Virus record (IMG/VR): IMGVR_UViG_3300023109_003296
Span: 1-64,000 of that record
Strand: one strand, 5' to 3'
Length of the DNA: 64,000 nt
DNA from: a virus
Under the pieces are notes generated by a model, which saw only the letters and a list, made by a program, of their open reading frames with translations, was not told the origin of the DNA and searched no databases. This document shows positions 17,768 through 26,167 of the stretch, piece after piece; position 1 is the stretch's first letter; each line of letters starts with the position of its first letter. The translations under genes and the position numbers were made by a program.

Positions 17768-20198
17768 CACCTTTTATGAATATTTCTTCGTTTTTATTCT
17801 TAGAAAGAACAAACTTTGATACTGGAACTTTAACTTCCTTTCTTATGAAGTTTTTAATGTCTCTGGCGTGAAGTTTTTCAAGCTTGATTTGCTTGAAAAT
17901 GAAATTAATTGTTTCTTTTTTGAAGTTAAATTTAATTTTTTTAGAGTTTTGTAGGTTGTTTTTAATTTTATTTAGTTCATGCTCGATTATAAGTTTGAAC
18001 TCAACCTCAGATAGGTCTTCAAAAACAAAGATGTCACTTATTCTTGCAACTAGCTCTGGTTTAAGTTGCTTTTTTATTGAGTCATTATAAGAAGAAACCT
18101 TATCTTCATTATCATTAATAAAACCCATGCTCTTCTTGCTTGCTTCTTTATGACCTATATTGCTAGTAAGTATAACTATAGAGTTAGAGAAGCTAACCTT
18201 TTTGTTCTTGTTGTCTTCAACATAACCCTCATCTAAGATATGAAGCAAAATATTAAGAATGTCTGGACTCGCCTTCTCTATTTCGTCAAAAAGAACTACA
18301 GAGTTTGGATTCTCACTTAAAAACTTAGTAAGCATACCTCCTTCTTCATAGCCAACATACCCAGCATTAGAGCCAATTAGCTTGCTCATACCAGTCTTGT
18401 CTTGAAGCTCGCTCATATTCACTTGTAGTATAGCCTTCTCGTTTCCAAAAAAGTGCTTCGCTATCTTCTTTGCTGTGTATGTTTTGCCGACACTTGTAGG
18501 GCCAACAAAAAACATACTAGCTAAAGGCTTGTCTGAATCAATCAAGCCAGCCTTGGCGCAGGATAGAGAATTGTTTATTTCATTCAATATTTTATCTTGA
18601 CCAAAAACTTCTTTAGACATTCTTCCCAAGAAAGAACTAAAACCCTTGGAAGAATTTTTAACTTGATCTAAAGAAATACCACTCTGCTCTGAAATGATTT
18701 CGTTGATATCATCCCTCTTAATTCTTATTGTTTCGCTATCGCAAGGTTCAAAAACAGTTCTAACCGTCTCAATTACATCTTTAAATTTAGATCTTACTTC
18801 GTCCTCAGACAAAGATCCGTCAAGCATAGATTCTATGAATTTCTTCTGAGGCAGAAGAATCTCCTTGCTCTTCTTACTGTTTCTTATTTTAACTCTAGCA
18901 CCCGCTTGATCTAGTATATCAAAAGCTTTGTCTGGGAATTTTTTGTTCTTTAATAAGAGGTCAGACGAATCTACTATGTAATCAATAATGGGCTTGCTAA
19001 ATTTAACATTATGAAATTTTTCATATTTAGACTTACAGTTATACAGTATACTTTTGGTATCTTCTTTTGATGGCTCTTCAATTTCTATTTCAAAAAACCT
19101 TCTTTTCATTGCTGCATCCTTATTAAATATTTTTAAATATTCTTCTTTGGTTGTAGAACCTATGCATTTTATATCCCCTCTAGCCAATAATGGTTTCAAC
19201 ATGTTTACAGCATCAAGGCCCCCTTCTTGATTACTACCAGCACCAAATAATGTATGAATTTCATCAAAGAACAAAATTATCCCTGGGTTTTTCTTAGCTT
19301 CATCTAAAATTGATTTGAACCTTTGCTCAAACTGACCTCTGTATTGAGTGCCAGCTAATATAGAGCCCAGATCTACGCTAAGTATTTCGACACCAATCAA
19401 ACTAGAAGGCACTTCTAACTTGCATATTTTAGATGCTAAAGCCTCAACCACGGAAGTTTTACCGACACCAGCATCACCAGTTAGTATTGCGTTACATTTG
19501 TTTTTCTTTGAAATGGTTTCTATCAAAGATGATATTTCTTCGTCTCTGCCATGAACCTCAGGAAGTTTATCATCATAAAATAATTCATTCAAACTAGTCG
19601 CAAAATCTGGCAGAGGATTCTGAGAAAAGCCTGTGGTTTCTCTTTCTTGTTTTTCTTGAGCGTCAGAAATAAACTCTAGATTGCTTATGTAGTCATCCAC
19701 AAAGCTTGGTAACGATGTCGAATCTTCTCCAGCGAGGAAAATAAGCATCTCCTCTTTAAACATCTCAAAATCTACAATAGAATCTTCAAATAAGCCTAAG
19801 ACGTAAGGAGATTTTTCTATAACTGCAGAAAATATATGTTCTATTCCAATATAGTACTGTTCTAAACTGTTAGAGAGCCTGTTGGCTTCTTTAATTACAG
19901 TTAGAACTTCTTTATGCCAAGGGTCTGAGTTTGTGTTAGAAAAAAACTTGTCCTTATTTTTATCTTCAGCTTCTTCAAGGGCATCTAAAACATCCTGTTC
20001 TTTGATTGCTACCCCATTTCTAAGAAGAAACTGTTTAAATTTTGGACAGGAGTTTTTTATACAGCCATAAAAAACATGTAGATTATTAACGTTATTGTGT
20101 TTCAGCTTCTTAGAAAGCCTATAGGCTTCTTCGTAAGCTTTTTTAGCTCTTGGTGTTAAGTTAAACTCTTTAAATATCACATTATTATATACACTCAT
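17742..20198 (-). CDS. ClpC/ClpA-like AAA+ unfoldase
   Basis: 818 residues in the order Clp N-domain (about 1-155), D1 and D2 AAA+ modules. D1 has Walker A GDAGVGKTS at 241-249 and Walker B IILFFDEIHTLFGAG; D2 has GPTSVGKTY (about 565) and Walker B VVLFDEIEKASPDIL, with TSNIG after it. There is no long ClpB-type middle domain. A KSMGF element sits where ClpC has its L-G-F loop for binding ClpP, so coupling to a host ClpP is possible. No ClpP gene is in the window. A phage-encoded unfoldase could remodel host proteins, the replisome or virion proteins. Start overlaps the polymerase gene stop by four bases. Confidence 0.85.
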   Translation of the reverse strand: MSVYNNVIFKEFNLTPRAKKAYEEAYRLSKKLKHNNVNNLHVFYGCIKNSCPKFKQFLLRNGVAIKEQDVLDALEEAEDKNKDKFFSNTNSDPWHKEVLTVIKEANRLSNSLEQYYIGIEHIFSAVIEKSPYVLGLFEDSIVDFEMFKEEMLIFLAGEDSTSLPSFVDDYISNLEFISDAQEKQERETTGFSQNPLPDFATSLNELFYDDKLPEVHGRDEEISSLIETISKKNKCNAILTGDAGVGKTSVVEALASKICKLEVPSSLIGVEILSVDLGSILAGTQYRGQFEQRFKSILDEAKKNPGIILFFDEIHTLFGAGSNQEGGLDAVNMLKPLLARGDIKCIGSTTKEEYLKIFNKDAAMKRRFFEIEIEEPSKEDTKSILYNCKSKYEKFHNVKFSKPIIDYIVDSSDLLLKNKKFPDKAFDILDQAGARVKIRNSKKSKEILLPQKKFIESMLDGSLSEDEVRSKFKDVIETVRTVFEPCDSETIRIKRDDINEIISEQSGISLDQVKNSSKGFSSFLGRMSKEVFGQDKILNEINNSLSCAKAGLIDSDKPLASMFFVGPTSVGKTYTAKKIAKHFFGNEKAILQVNMSELQDKTGMSKLIGSNAGYVGYEEGGMLTKFLSENPNSVVLFDEIEKASPDILNILLHILDEGYVEDNKNKKVSFSNSIVILTSNIGHKEASKKSMGFINDNEDKVSSYNDSIKKQLKPELVARISDIFVFEDLSEVEFKLIIEHELNKIKNNLQNSKKIKFNFKKETINFIFKQIKLEKLHARDIKNFIRKEVKVPVSKFVLSKNKNEEIFIKGVDNKINVY

Positions 20199-22738
20199 TT
20201 TAATTCAGAAAGTTTCATGTAGATTTTTTCTTCTATAGTCTCTATCTTGTCGACAAAAACTATATCGTCACCAGCACTACCAACTATTATGGCAATGCTG
20301 CCCTTCTTAGGTAACTTTTTACCAGAGTTTAGGTATTCTGTCAACCTTTCTTCTCTATCTGAGTCTAAAAATAATCCACACACAGGACCCAACTCATCTT
20401 GCATTTCAATTCTTGCATAATTATTATTGTTTCTGCTCTTTCTTTTTATTATATCTGTCACTTCGCCAACAAACTTCACACGCTTCCTTTCTTGAGCATT
20501 TCTGACCTCTTCTGATGTATTGAACGAAGGTTCATCTCCGCTTGTGAATATCTGCCTGATGTTATAAGAATAACTATAACCAAGAAGTTTTGTTTCAAAA
20601 TACCAGTTAGCAAACTTTATATGACTAGAGTTTTGCTCATATATTTTCTTGTATGGTTCATACTTTTTCTTGAATGTATTAAATCTTCTATCTGGAAACA
20701 AGATTCTACCATCATCAGCTGGTGAATTTTCACTTCTGCAAGAATGAATTGTGTTGAGGACATCATAATTAAACTTTTCACCAAGCTCTATAATATTCCT
20801 TTTCTCCCTGTCTGTAAGTGAATTGAATGCCTGAGCCTCTAAAACTAACCTGCATCGATCATGAGTAACAAAAGAATCAAGAAGTCCAGCCTGAATAAAA
20901 GCTGACATTGCGCCAATATTAACACCACAATCTTTTGCAGCAATAAATACATCGTACTTGTTTTCAAAAGATGATTCTCTGAAATTAATAAGGGACTCTA
21001 TGACCTTATCGGAAACCCCTTTAATAGAATTAAGTCCGTATCGAATATTCTTGCCTTCAATTTTAAAATCAAAATCAGAGAGGTTTAGATCTGGAGGCAA
21101 AAGCTTAATGCTAAAGAAGGGTAACTCTTGAGAAATCTTAGCTATTTCTTCATGAGAATTAGGCTCAAATCTAGACATCTTAAGCAAACTCAAGAAGAAC
21201 TCTTGTGGATAATTAAATTTAAGGTAGACCGTAATAGCTGCTAAGTAAGCGTAAGAGATACTGTGAGACTTGTTGAATGAATAGTTAGCCGAGTCTTCCG
21301 CAACTTTCCATAAAACTTCTCCAATAACAGGGTCTAAATTCTTTTCTTTAATTTTATCTTCGATCTTAGCTTTCCATGCTGGCATGTCTTCGACCTTCTT
21401 CTTCCCCACGATGCGCCTCAACTGCTCTGACTCGTCCAAGCTAAAGCCAACCTTAACAGCCATCTTCATCAACTGCTCTTGATAAAGCGGAATACCTCCA
21501 GTATAACTAAGTATGTCGTCAAAGAACTCATGCACAGATTGGAAGTCTCCTGTTCTGGCATAATCAGCATACCTATCTTTAAAGTCTAAAGCTCCTGGAC
21601 GAGCGATAGCTACAACAGCGGATAGTTCCTCCAAGCTTTTAGGTGATATTTGTTTGCAAACCTTGAAATTTGTATCAGCCTCAATCTGAAATAACCCTTT
21701 GGGTTGTTGTAGGCAAGCTAACGCCGCATAGATGCTTTCGTCTCCAGGGTCAATCTCAGAGGCTTTGATGCCAATTTGATTACATGTATCATTAACAACA
21801 GAGAGCGTCCTCAAACCAAGGATATCGAACTTAACGCTAAGACTAGCAACATCATCCATATCGTAACCAGAAACTAAAGCTCCATCATTGGTCTTTTGCA
21901 AGGGCATGATATCTCCTTGACTGAAGTAACTGATTGATATACCAGAAGGGTGAACGCCAGTGTTCTTAATTAATCCTTCTAGTTTTTTTGCAATTTTATA
22001 TGATTTTTTATGTTGATCTGCAAACTTTTTGAAAGATTCGCTTTCTTCATAAGCCACATCAAGCTTTGCAACCTTGCCAAAATGTTTAGGTATAGTATCA
22101 CTAATTTGATTTACATCAACTTCAGACAACTCACCCACGATCTTACCACACTCCTTCATGCAGAGCTTAGAACTAAGCGTGTTAAGAGTTAGGATTTTGG
22201 ATGTTTTACCTTCGTATTTATCTTCAATATACTTAATAACTTCAGCCCTCCTATCATAAGAGATGTCGTTATCAATATCAGCAAGTAAAGAGCCGTCAAG
22301 GAGTACTTCACCATCATGAATAATTTTTCTTGCCCTGCTCTTTGAGACGAATCTTTCGAAGAATAGTTCATATTTAATTGGGTCAATGTTTGTTACACTT
22401 AAAAGGAAAAGGACCAAGCTACCAGCCGCACTTCCTCTTCCAGCGCCAGTTGGAATCTCATTAACTTTACAAAAGTTCATTATGTCCCAGTTGAGTAGTA
22501 TATAATCAACGAAACCAAGATCATCCAAAATGTCAATCTCCATCTGGGTACGGTCATAATAATCTTTTCTGTTGTCAGCTTTAATTAAACCTTTATCTCT
22601 AAGACCTTGTCGGCACAGCTGTTTAAGGATGTCTAACGAAGAAGCACCAGGATTCAATCCTAGATCACGGAGCTTTGAGTCGGGGACGCTAATCTCTGGG
22701 AGTTTAACTCCTACAGGAAATGGGGTTTTATATCTCAT
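20195..22738 (-). CDS. DNA polymerase III alpha subunit, PHP-less core
   Basis: 847 residues of C-family replicative polymerase lacking the N-terminal PHP domain. It begins at the PHP/palm boundary. Key motifs: GAGRGSAAGS at 98-107 (family G-P-G-R-G-S-A-A-G-S), the catalytic D-x-D-x-D at D154, D156, D158 in ADIDNDIS, the IPLYQEQLM motif, and NKSHSISYAYLA. After the fingers a helix-hairpin-helix region and an OB fold (VKFVGEVTDIIKRKS onward, about 745-800) follow. The tau-binding tail seems absent. Some 20 residues are inserted between FERF and the catalytic aspartates. It would copy the phage genome with the exonuclease encoded just upstream. Confidence 0.9.
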   Translation of the reverse strand: MRYKTPFPVGVKLPEISVPDSKLRDLGLNPGASSLDILKQLCRQGLRDKGLIKADNRKDYYDRTQMEIDILDDLGFVDYILLNWDIMNFCKVNEIPTGAGRGSAAGSLVLFLLSVTNIDPIKYELFFERFVSKSRARKIIHDGEVLLDGSLLADIDNDISYDRRAEVIKYIEDKYEGKTSKILTLNTLSSKLCMKECGKIVGELSEVDVNQISDTIPKHFGKVAKLDVAYEESESFKKFADQHKKSYKIAKKLEGLIKNTGVHPSGISISYFSQGDIMPLQKTNDGALVSGYDMDDVASLSVKFDILGLRTLSVVNDTCNQIGIKASEIDPGDESIYAALACLQQPKGLFQIEADTNFKVCKQISPKSLEELSAVVAIARPGALDFKDRYADYARTGDFQSVHEFFDDILSYTGGIPLYQEQLMKMAVKVGFSLDESEQLRRIVGKKKVEDMPAWKAKIEDKIKEKNLDPVIGEVLWKVAEDSANYSFNKSHSISYAYLAAITVYLKFNYPQEFFLSLLKMSRFEPNSHEEIAKISQELPFFSIKLLPPDLNLSDFDFKIEGKNIRYGLNSIKGVSDKVIESLINFRESSFENKYDVFIAAKDCGVNIGAMSAFIQAGLLDSFVTHDRCRLVLEAQAFNSLTDREKRNIIELGEKFNYDVLNTIHSCRSENSPADDGRILFPDRRFNTFKKKYEPYKKIYEQNSSHIKFANWYFETKLLGYSYSYNIRQIFTSGDEPSFNTSEEVRNAQERKRVKFVGEVTDIIKRKSRNNNNYARIEMQDELGPVCGLFLDSDREERLTEYLNSGKKLPKKGSIAIIVGSAGDDIVFVDKIETIEEKIYMKLSELK

Positions 22739-23367
22739 AGTTCTATGTCGTAAAGTTGTTTGTGGAATATTTCGAAATTCATTTCTATATCGTAAAGAGC
22801 ATCATGCAACCTTTTAGCGTCGAAGTCAATCTCATACTTTTTAAGTAGGGTTAATTGGGATGTTTTAAGACCTCTCTCTCTATAGTTGAGCCATCTATAC
22901 TGCCAATAGATAAAATCATGATTGGGCACAGGAGACTCTTTGGCAATAGCTGTAGCTATAGCTTTTGTATCAATGATTCTATTAATATAATCTTGATGTA
23001 ACGGCTCTCCAATAAGTTTTCTCCAAACATCAATCATATAAACATCAAAACCCAAGAGATTTTGTCCTACTATTTTATAAGAGTCGTCATATAAATACTT
23101 TGAAAATTCATCCCAAACCTTCTTGGGGTCTTCAGCATTCTTCTCGTAGTGAGATTGGCTGAACCCAGTTATTCTTGCAGCGTCTTTTGATACGTTTAAA
23201 TCGTCCCAATATATAAGCTTATCATACTTCTTAATAATTTTATTGCCCTGCGCAACAATCCAAGCCGCTTGCCAGGGCTTAGATTTAACCAAATTCAAAC
23301 CTTCGGTTTCTGTATCAAAAATTATATACTTTTGATTTCTGTTGTATCTTAATAAGTCGTTGTTCAT
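22735..23367 (-). CDS. DEDDh 3-5 exonuclease, proofreading subunit
   Basis: 210 residues, DnaQ-like RNase T fold. All three Exo motifs are visible: D18 and E20 in IIFDTETEGL, then GQNLLGFDVYMID (Exo II, with N and FD), then HDALYD (Exo III, H-x4-D). It is coded between the PHP and polymerase parts of DNA polymerase III alpha, overlapping both, so it very likely supplies proofreading for that enzyme. A C-terminal helix after the Exo III motif could be the contact with the polymerase. Confidence 0.9.
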   Translation of the reverse strand: MNNDLLRYNRNQKYIIFDTETEGLNLVKSKPWQAAWIVAQGNKIIKKYDKLIYWDDLNVSKDAARITGFSQSHYEKNAEDPKKVWDEFSKYLYDDSYKIVGQNLLGFDVYMIDVWRKLIGEPLHQDYINRIIDTKAIATAIAKESPVPNHDFIYWQYRWLNYRERGLKTSQLTLLKKYEIDFDAKRLHDALYDIEMNFEIFHKQLYDIEL

Positions 23368-24077
23368 TACTTGGTATTTTCTATGTATGATTCAAAACAA
23401 AACTCGTCACTAGAGAAGTGACTTAAGTTAGGGCACGACAATGTAGCTTGTCTGCCAAAGCTTCTATTACAAAGAATCTTGTATGTCTGAAGAGCTTCTA
23501 CATCTTCTTTGTTCTTATAGTATATAGACTTAACATGACTAATATCATAAGAGTCTTCCGCATACTCTAGAACTTTTTGACAAATAAGACGATCATAAGG
23601 TAAGTTGTTATTCTCAACCCAAAACCTAGGATTCAAACCATCAAGTTCAGGTATGCAGTTCTTAAGAAATAGATTGTTTTGGTGGATAAAACTATCATAG
23701 AAAGGAACGACAAAGCATAAAGAATCTTTGTCCCAAAAAGATTTGAGCTCCTCGTAAGTGATACGACCGTCGTTATCAACAAAAGCTTTGGAATATATCT
23801 TATTCATAAGCTTGCATCCGTTATCATCCAGAGCAAATACAACAGCCTTATGGTTCGAATCTTTACTGTCGATGTCATTACACATCGTAATTCTTAATCC
23901 ATATGTTAAATCTATATTGTTTTTAACACAGGCGTTAAAAGCCTTCATGAAGCTAGTGAGATTGTCCTCTACTAAAGTTAATGTTTTATAGTCTTTATCT
24001 TTACATATTTGAATGATATCATCAATACGCAAAATGCTTTTGCCTGTAGAGTAGGTTGACTTGAAAATAGGTTTCAT
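23367..24077 (-). CDS. Separate PHP-like domain of DNA polymerase III alpha
   Basis: About 236 residues. The pattern KSTYSTGKSILRIDDIIQICK followed by KTLTLVEDN and then TYGLRITM follows the N-terminal PHP domain of DnaE (H-x-H-T-x-Y-S, then the A-x-T-D-H strand, then G-x-E). The metal-binding residues are not kept: no H-x-H at the start and VEDN in place of the T-D-H. It is therefore probably a structural, inactive PHP domain. The frame extends to a GTG at 24080; the ATG at 24077 is preferred. Next genes in order are the exonuclease and the polymerase core, giving a three-gene split of one protein. Confidence 0.6.
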   Translation of the reverse strand: MKPIFKSTYSTGKSILRIDDIIQICKDKDYKTLTLVEDNLTSFMKAFNACVKNNIDLTYGLRITMCNDIDSKDSNHKAVVFALDDNGCKLMNKIYSKAFVDNDGRITYEELKSFWDKDSLCFVVPFYDSFIHQNNLFLKNCIPELDGLNPRFWVENNNLPYDRLICQKVLEYAEDSYDISHVKSIYYKNKEDVEALQTYKILCNRSFGRQATLSCPNLSHFSSDEFCFESYIENTK

Positions 24078-24086
24078 CACAACCTC

Positions 24087-24114
24087 ATTATATCATAGGT
24101 ATATAACCTGTCAA
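24087..24114 (-). promoter_or_regulatory. Perfect consensus sigma70-type promoter of the polymerase operon
   Basis: Minus strand TTGACA (24109-24114), 16-base spacer, TATAAT (24087-24092). The ATG at 24077 is nine bases beyond the -10, so transcription would begin within a few bases of the start codon. It drives the PHP, exonuclease, polymerase and ClpC-like genes. Confidence 0.8.
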
Positions 24115-25136
24115 GAACAATGAGCAGGGCAACCAGCATAATATTTCATTTCATACGAACCTCCCTCTGGAACCATGTCCTCAGAAAACTCATCGTCAAA
24201 GCATGATCGGGAAAAGTTACCATCGGCATCTTTGATGTCATAATAAAAGAAATCAAACTTCATGCCACAGTGCCACATGGGTGTTCCATCCTTTTTAAGT
24301 TGACCCTTTTCTTTAGCAAAACCACATAAAAGTTTACAACTAAACGACCCATCTTCAGGAAAACCTTTGTATGCTGCCATGTTTTTTGTAGCCGAGTCTT
24401 CAGTAAAGTTGTCTAAATATTTTTGGATCTCTGTTAAGTGGTGTTCAAAGCCATGAAGATCATCTTCGTCTAACGGCTCCATTCTAACAATGCCGCTTTT
24501 CTTTACATCTGGTATCAAATCAAATTTGAGGAACAGAAATTCACTTTGTTTGTTTTCATACTCTGGAAAAAGATGCTTTACCGCCAAGCTATACATCAAG
24601 TCCTGCATATTGTCCTTAGCATCCTTACCCTTAAAGGTTTCCTTGCTTGTTTTAAAATCCCTGATTAAAGCATATTTTTTGTCCTTATACAAAAACAACT
24701 TGTCAATAAAACCTCTTATCTTGTACTTAACTGTACCATCATTAACGACAATGTGGAAATCTTTTTCCGAATGTTCTTCAGTGGGATCGTCATGAGTATC
24801 ACCGAAGAAGTCATACATTAAACCGTTAAGAGTCATCTCCTTCATCATCTTAACGTTCTCATCGTCGTTGACACCCTCTCTAATTGCGTGTTTCATTACG
24901 AGCCTCTCTATAGAGGGCACACTAAAAATATCAAGAGTTCTAATTATCTCATCAAAGTATTTTTTTCTTTTGGGTTCACCTAAAACTTCAAATATTAAAT
25001 GGCAAATAGAACCTCTTCTAGCTCCATCATTGCTGCGGTCTGGCAGCTTGAGTTTATACTTGCACCAATATAACCAAGAACAACTTTCAGCTGTCTTAAT
25101 CCTACTGGCGGATAATGTTGTTATTGGTTCACTCAT
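24111..25136 (-). CDS. RecB/Cas4-like PD-(D/E)XK nuclease
   Basis: 341 residues. LSASRIKTAESCSWLYWCKYKLKL then RRGSICHLIFEVL matches the N-terminal helices and catalytic histidine of PDDEXK_1 nucleases, and ALIRDFKTSK supplies the D-x-K metal-binding pair. About 200 residues later a cysteine-rich end (CKLLCGF, WHCGMK, RSCFDD, GCPAHC) could, with C17 or C23, hold an iron-sulfur cluster as in Cas4 and AddB, though the spacing is not the standard one. Lies between primase and polymerase genes, so a role in recombination or DNA-end processing is likely. Cas4-like by motif, not by any CRISPR context. Confidence 0.75.
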   Translation of the reverse strand: MSEPITTLSASRIKTAESCSWLYWCKYKLKLPDRSNDGARRGSICHLIFEVLGEPKRKKYFDEIIRTLDIFSVPSIERLVMKHAIREGVNDDENVKMMKEMTLNGLMYDFFGDTHDDPTEEHSEKDFHIVVNDGTVKYKIRGFIDKLFLYKDKKYALIRDFKTSKETFKGKDAKDNMQDLMYSLAVKHLFPEYENKQSEFLFLKFDLIPDVKKSGIVRMEPLDEDDLHGFEHHLTEIQKYLDNFTEDSATKNMAAYKGFPEDGSFSCKLLCGFAKEKGQLKKDGTPMWHCGMKFDFFYYDIKDADGNFSRSCFDDEFSEDMVPEGGSYEMKYYAGCPAHCS

Positions 25137-26167
25137 AATTTTTTACATTTTTTTGCGTGTTCTTTCGAAAAGTTCTGGTTGTTTTTCGATACAAAACTTC
25201 TAATAAACTTCCTTTGTTTTGCGGATTCTGCTTCTTTTTTAGACCATGTTAATAAATCTGATCCAGCTTCATAAGCTTCCCCTAGATCATTAAAGCCTGT
25301 CGGGGGAGTTTTAATAGATAAAGCATCAAGATCAAAATAACTAGATAATTTTAAATAGTTTTTCACGGAAGCAATTAAACCTCTATTGACTTCAGAATTA
25401 AAGTCATTATTACCAGCTATAATTATTTTGCTTAATGTTTTGCCAGACAAATAAGAAATTATTGATGAGCTAACAGATAGACCAAAAATAACAAGGACAT
25501 TTTTAACACCTTGGTCGTAAAGAGCCATTGCATCCCCTATACTCTCGACGAGATAAACTTCTTTCTTTTCTGTAATGATGGAATCAATAGTTTCATTTTT
25601 ATTGGGTGTGTAAGCTGGGTATATCCAGTTGTTCTTCTTTCCTATGTGTTTCCATTTAGCACCATTGCCGTCATCCACCTTACGACCAGAAAATCCTATG
25701 ATCTGGCGATGCTCATTATAGATTGGGAAAACCATTCTTCTATACATGTTGCCAGAGCCAGCTAACCCCACCTTGAATAAGTTTTGGGTATCCTCTGATA
25801 TTTTTTTTCTTGAATAAAAATTATAATTAGGAAATAATTTTTCCAAAATAGATTCATCGTAAACTTTTTCCATTTCTATAAGTGTTGTAGGTTTGTATTC
25901 AGCAAGGCTGTCTGGTTCAGAATCTAAAGATTTTAAAGTTTTTTTTAGTTTGTCTGGTTGGCCTTTTAAGGTAAGTTGAACTAGGTGTTTCAATGGTTTA
26001 TGTCCGCTTTCAGCAACATAGTCAGTCCACACACCTGTATCTTTATATATCTGTATTGCTGTAGAGTTGTCTCCATCTCTATAAACGGCACTAGTCCTCC
26101 AGTGGTTGCCACAGTCAACCAATTTATAGCCAAGCTCTTCTAGGATTTGTTTATACATATCAGACAT
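25133..26167 (-). CDS. DnaG-type primase with altered Toprim site
   Basis: About 344 residues. The N-terminal 60 residues follow the layout of a primase zinc-binding domain (WRTSAVYRDGDNS, then TGVWTDY) but only one cysteine remains, so no zinc is expected. MYRRMVFPIYNEHRQIIGFSGR is the start of the RNA polymerase region; VYLVESIGDAMALYDQG is Toprim motif 4 with the catalytic Glu. The usual D-x-D of motif 5 reads GNNDFN, with one Asp kept. A shortened C-terminus follows. The start at ATG 26167 was chosen because it overlaps the helicase stop; the frame extends to 26188. Works with the DnaB-like helicase upstream. Confidence 0.7.
   Translation of the reverse strand: MSDMYKQILEELGYKLVDCGNHWRTSAVYRDGDNSTAIQIYKDTGVWTDYVAESGHKPLKHLVQLTLKGQPDKLKKTLKSLDSEPDSLAEYKPTTLIEMEKVYDESILEKLFPNYNFYSRKKISEDTQNLFKVGLAGSGNMYRRMVFPIYNEHRQIIGFSGRKVDDGNGAKWKHIGKKNNWIYPAYTPNKNETIDSIITEKKEVYLVESIGDAMALYDQGVKNVLVIFGLSVSSSIISYLSGKTLSKIIIAGNNDFNSEVNRGLIASVKNYLKLSSYFDLDALSIKTPPTGFNDLGEAYEAGSDLLTWSKKEAESAKQRKFIRSFVSKNNQNFSKEHAKKCKKL

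Noticed and set aside
24490-24795. 101-codon frame opposite the nuclease gene
   Set aside because: Antisense to a gene with clear nuclease motifs; no recognisable product.
24111-25136. Cas4 as sign of a CRISPR system
   Set aside because: Only the RecB/Cas4-like nuclease fold is seen; neighbours are replication genes.
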